The notes beneath the pieces are model-generated. The model was not told where the DNA came from. It ran no database searches and was given only the letters and a program-made list of their open reading frames with translations. Positions 62,160-64,000 of a stretch of DNA of 64,000 bases are shown piece by piece. The position numbers and the translations under genes are program-made. The stretch covers positions 16,164 through 80,163 of the forward strand of contig JAWZYU010000726.1 in the NCBI GenBank assembly GCA_038380435.1. The letters run 5' to 3'. The stretch is from Ryuthela nishihirai (taxonomy: Eukaryota; Arthropoda; Arachnida; Araneae; Heptathelidae). Numbering within the stretch: position 1 is the stretch's first letter; each line of letters starts with the position of its first letter.

Positions 62160-64000
62160 GCATTGTATCGATATTTTTCCTTGGAATGCTCTGATCTTGA
62201 AAAGCTGCTTTTTGTATCGAGGTGTTACGATTTTTCGAGAACTCTGATCTTAAAAAGTCACTCTATGCATAGCATGGTTTTATGTCATTAGAGATTTGTG
62301 ATCTTGAAAAAAAATTTTTTTTGCATTGAGTGTGTTTGGATTTTTCGAGATCTCTGATCCTAAAAAGTCACTCTATGCATAGCATGGTTTTGTCATTAGA
62401 GATTTGTGATCTTGAAAAATTATTTTTTTTGCATTGAGTGTGTTTGGATTTTTCGAGATCTCTGATCCTAAAAAGTCACTCTATGCATAGCATGGTTTTG
62501 TCATCAGAGATTTGTGATCTTGAAAAATTATTTTTTTTTGCATTGAGTGTGTTTGGTTTCTTCGAGATATCTGATTCTAAAAAGTCACTCTATGCATAGC
62601 ATGGTTTTGTCATTAGAGATTTGTGATCTTGAAATTTTTTTTTTTTTGCATTGAGTGTGTTTGGATTTTTTGAGATCTCTGATCCTAAAAAGTCACTCTA
62701 TGCATAGCATGGTTTTATGTCATTAGAGATTTGTGATCTTGAAAAGTATTTTTTTTTGCATTGAGTGTGTTTGGATTTTTCGAGATCTCTGATCCTAAAA
62801 AGTCACTCTATGCATAGCATGGTTTTATGTCATTAGAGATTTGTGATCTTGAAAAATATATTTTTTTTGCATTGAGTGTGTTTGGATTTTTCGAGATCTC
62901 TGATCCTAAAAAGTCACTCTATGCATAGCATGGTTTTATGTCATTAGAGATTTGTGACCTTGAAAAATATTTTTTTTTGCATTGAGTGTGTTTGGTTTTT
63001 TCGAGATCTCTGATCCTAAAAAGTCACTCTATGCATAGCATGGTTTTATGTCATTAGAGATTTGTGATCTTGAAAAATATTTTTTTTTGCATTGAGTGTG
63101 TTTGGTTTTTTCGAGATCTCTGATCCTAAAAAGTCACTCTATGCATAGCATGGTTTTATGTCATTAGAGATTTGTGATCTTGAAAAATATTTTTTTTGCA
63201 TTGAGTGTGTTTGGTTTTTTCGAGATCTCTGATCCTAAAAAGTCACTCTATGCATAACATGGTTTTATGTCATTAGAGATTTGTGATCTTGAAAAAAAAA
63301 ATTTTTTTTTGCATTGAGTGTGTTTGGATTTTTCGAGATCTCTGATCCTAAAAAGTCACTCTATGCATAGCATGGTTTTATGTCATTAGAGATTTGTGAT
63401 CTTGAAAAATATTTTTTTTGCATTGAGTGTGTTTGGTTTTTTCGAGATCTCTGATCCTAAAAAGTCACTCTATGCATAGCATGGTTTTATGTCATTAGAG
63501 ATTTGTGATCTTGAAAAATTATTTTTTTTTTTGCATTGAGTGTGTTTGGTGTTTTCGCGATCTCTGATCCTAAAAAGTCACTCTATGCATAGCATGGTTT
63601 TATGTCATTAGAGATTTGTGATCTTAAAAAATTATTTTTTTGCATTGAGTGTGTTTGGATTTTTCGAGATATCTGATCCTAAAAAGTCACTCTATGCATA
63701 GCATGGTTTTATGTCATTAGAGATTTGTGATCTTGAAAAATTATTTTTTTTTTGCATTGAGTGTGTTTGGTGTTTTCGCGATCTCTGATCCTAAAAAGTC
63801 ACTCTATGCATAGCATGGTTTTATGTCATTAGAGATTTGTGATCTTAAAAAATTATTTTTTTGCATTGAGTGTGTTTGTATTTTTCGAGATATCTGATCC
63901 TAAAAAGTCACTCTATGCATAGCATGGTTTTATGTCATTAGAGATTTCTGATCTTGAAAAATTATTTTTTTTGCATTGAGTGTGTTTGAATTTTTCGAGA
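62160..64000. repeat. Minisatellite, about 113-bp unit, runs off the window
   Basis: The unit joins gcattgagtgtgtttggatt, tttcgagatctctgatccta, aaaagtcactctatgcatag and catggttttatgtcattaga. Its T-run varies in length from unit to unit. It continues past 64000. Confidence 0.9.

Noticed and set aside
57934..64000. Further 3' exons of the MOXD1-like gene
   Set aside because: The region consists of a MITE, a SINE, LINE 2, the hAT-like array and a minisatellite. No conserved C-terminal segment was found.

Overview
This is a eukaryotic, intron-rich and very repeat-rich genomic window with no prokaryotic features. The protein family, the tRNA-derived SINEs, the LINE remnants and the AT-rich introns all fit an invertebrate animal, most likely an arthropod. 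I suspect a chelicerate such as a spider, but the sequence does not prove it.

The only host protein-coding gene I can support lies on the + strand and runs off both ends of the window. It encodes a copper type II ascorbate-dependent monooxygenase of the DBH-like/MOXD1 family. Eleven internal exons (14624-57933) add up to 1,247 coding bases, about 2% of the window. They carry the end of the DOMON domain and both halves of the copper monooxygenase core. Every splice junction has AG/GT, and the reading phase is continuous through all ten introns. The expected copper ligands are visible: HH and H for CuA, HxH and M for CuB. The 5' exons (signal peptide, start of DOMON) and the 3' exons are outside the window or not recognised.

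The remaining 98% is mobile and repetitive DNA. (1) SINE family 1 is about 380 bp long, has a tRNA-like head (boxes A and B), a conserved body and a (CAACC)n-like tail. It occurs at more than 40 places, often 5'-truncated, nested, dimeric or polymeric. (2) SINE family 2 has a tRNA-Ser-like head. Three tandem copies at 6757-8912 carry 5, 14 and 1 head units. Its 3' end resembles the 3' end of a LINE found at 40206-42429. (3) There are two antisense LINE remnants. One reaches almost to the acceptor of exon 8; the other is split by a hAT-like insertion whose interior has become a minisatellite. (4) Several non-autonomous DNA transposons are present, including TTAA-flanked, palindromic TA-flanked and foldback types. 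(5) Nine tandem arrays, unrelated to one another apart from the two derived from transposable elements, occupy about one third of the window.

Layout: 1-4800, a duplicated and inverted 1.8-kb module. 4800-14620, SINE arrays, the multi-head tRNA-like array and two tRNA-Glu-like genes. 14624-31678, exons 1-6 with two intronic minisatellites and many SINEs. 31679-36984, a 4.8-kb minisatellite intron. 36985-48166, exons 7-10 with LINE 1, a splice-acceptor-bearing 156-bp array and a 46-bp array that changes orientation. 48167-57799, a 9.6-kb intron with a 62-bp array. 57800-57933, exon 11. 57934-64000, LINE 2, the hAT-seeded array and a terminal 113-bp array.

The most notable observation is at 43934-45488. 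The intron in front of exon 9 is a tandem array whose every unit carries a copy of that exon's own 3' splice site. Each copy is followed by an in-frame stop codon, which gives nine decoy acceptors.
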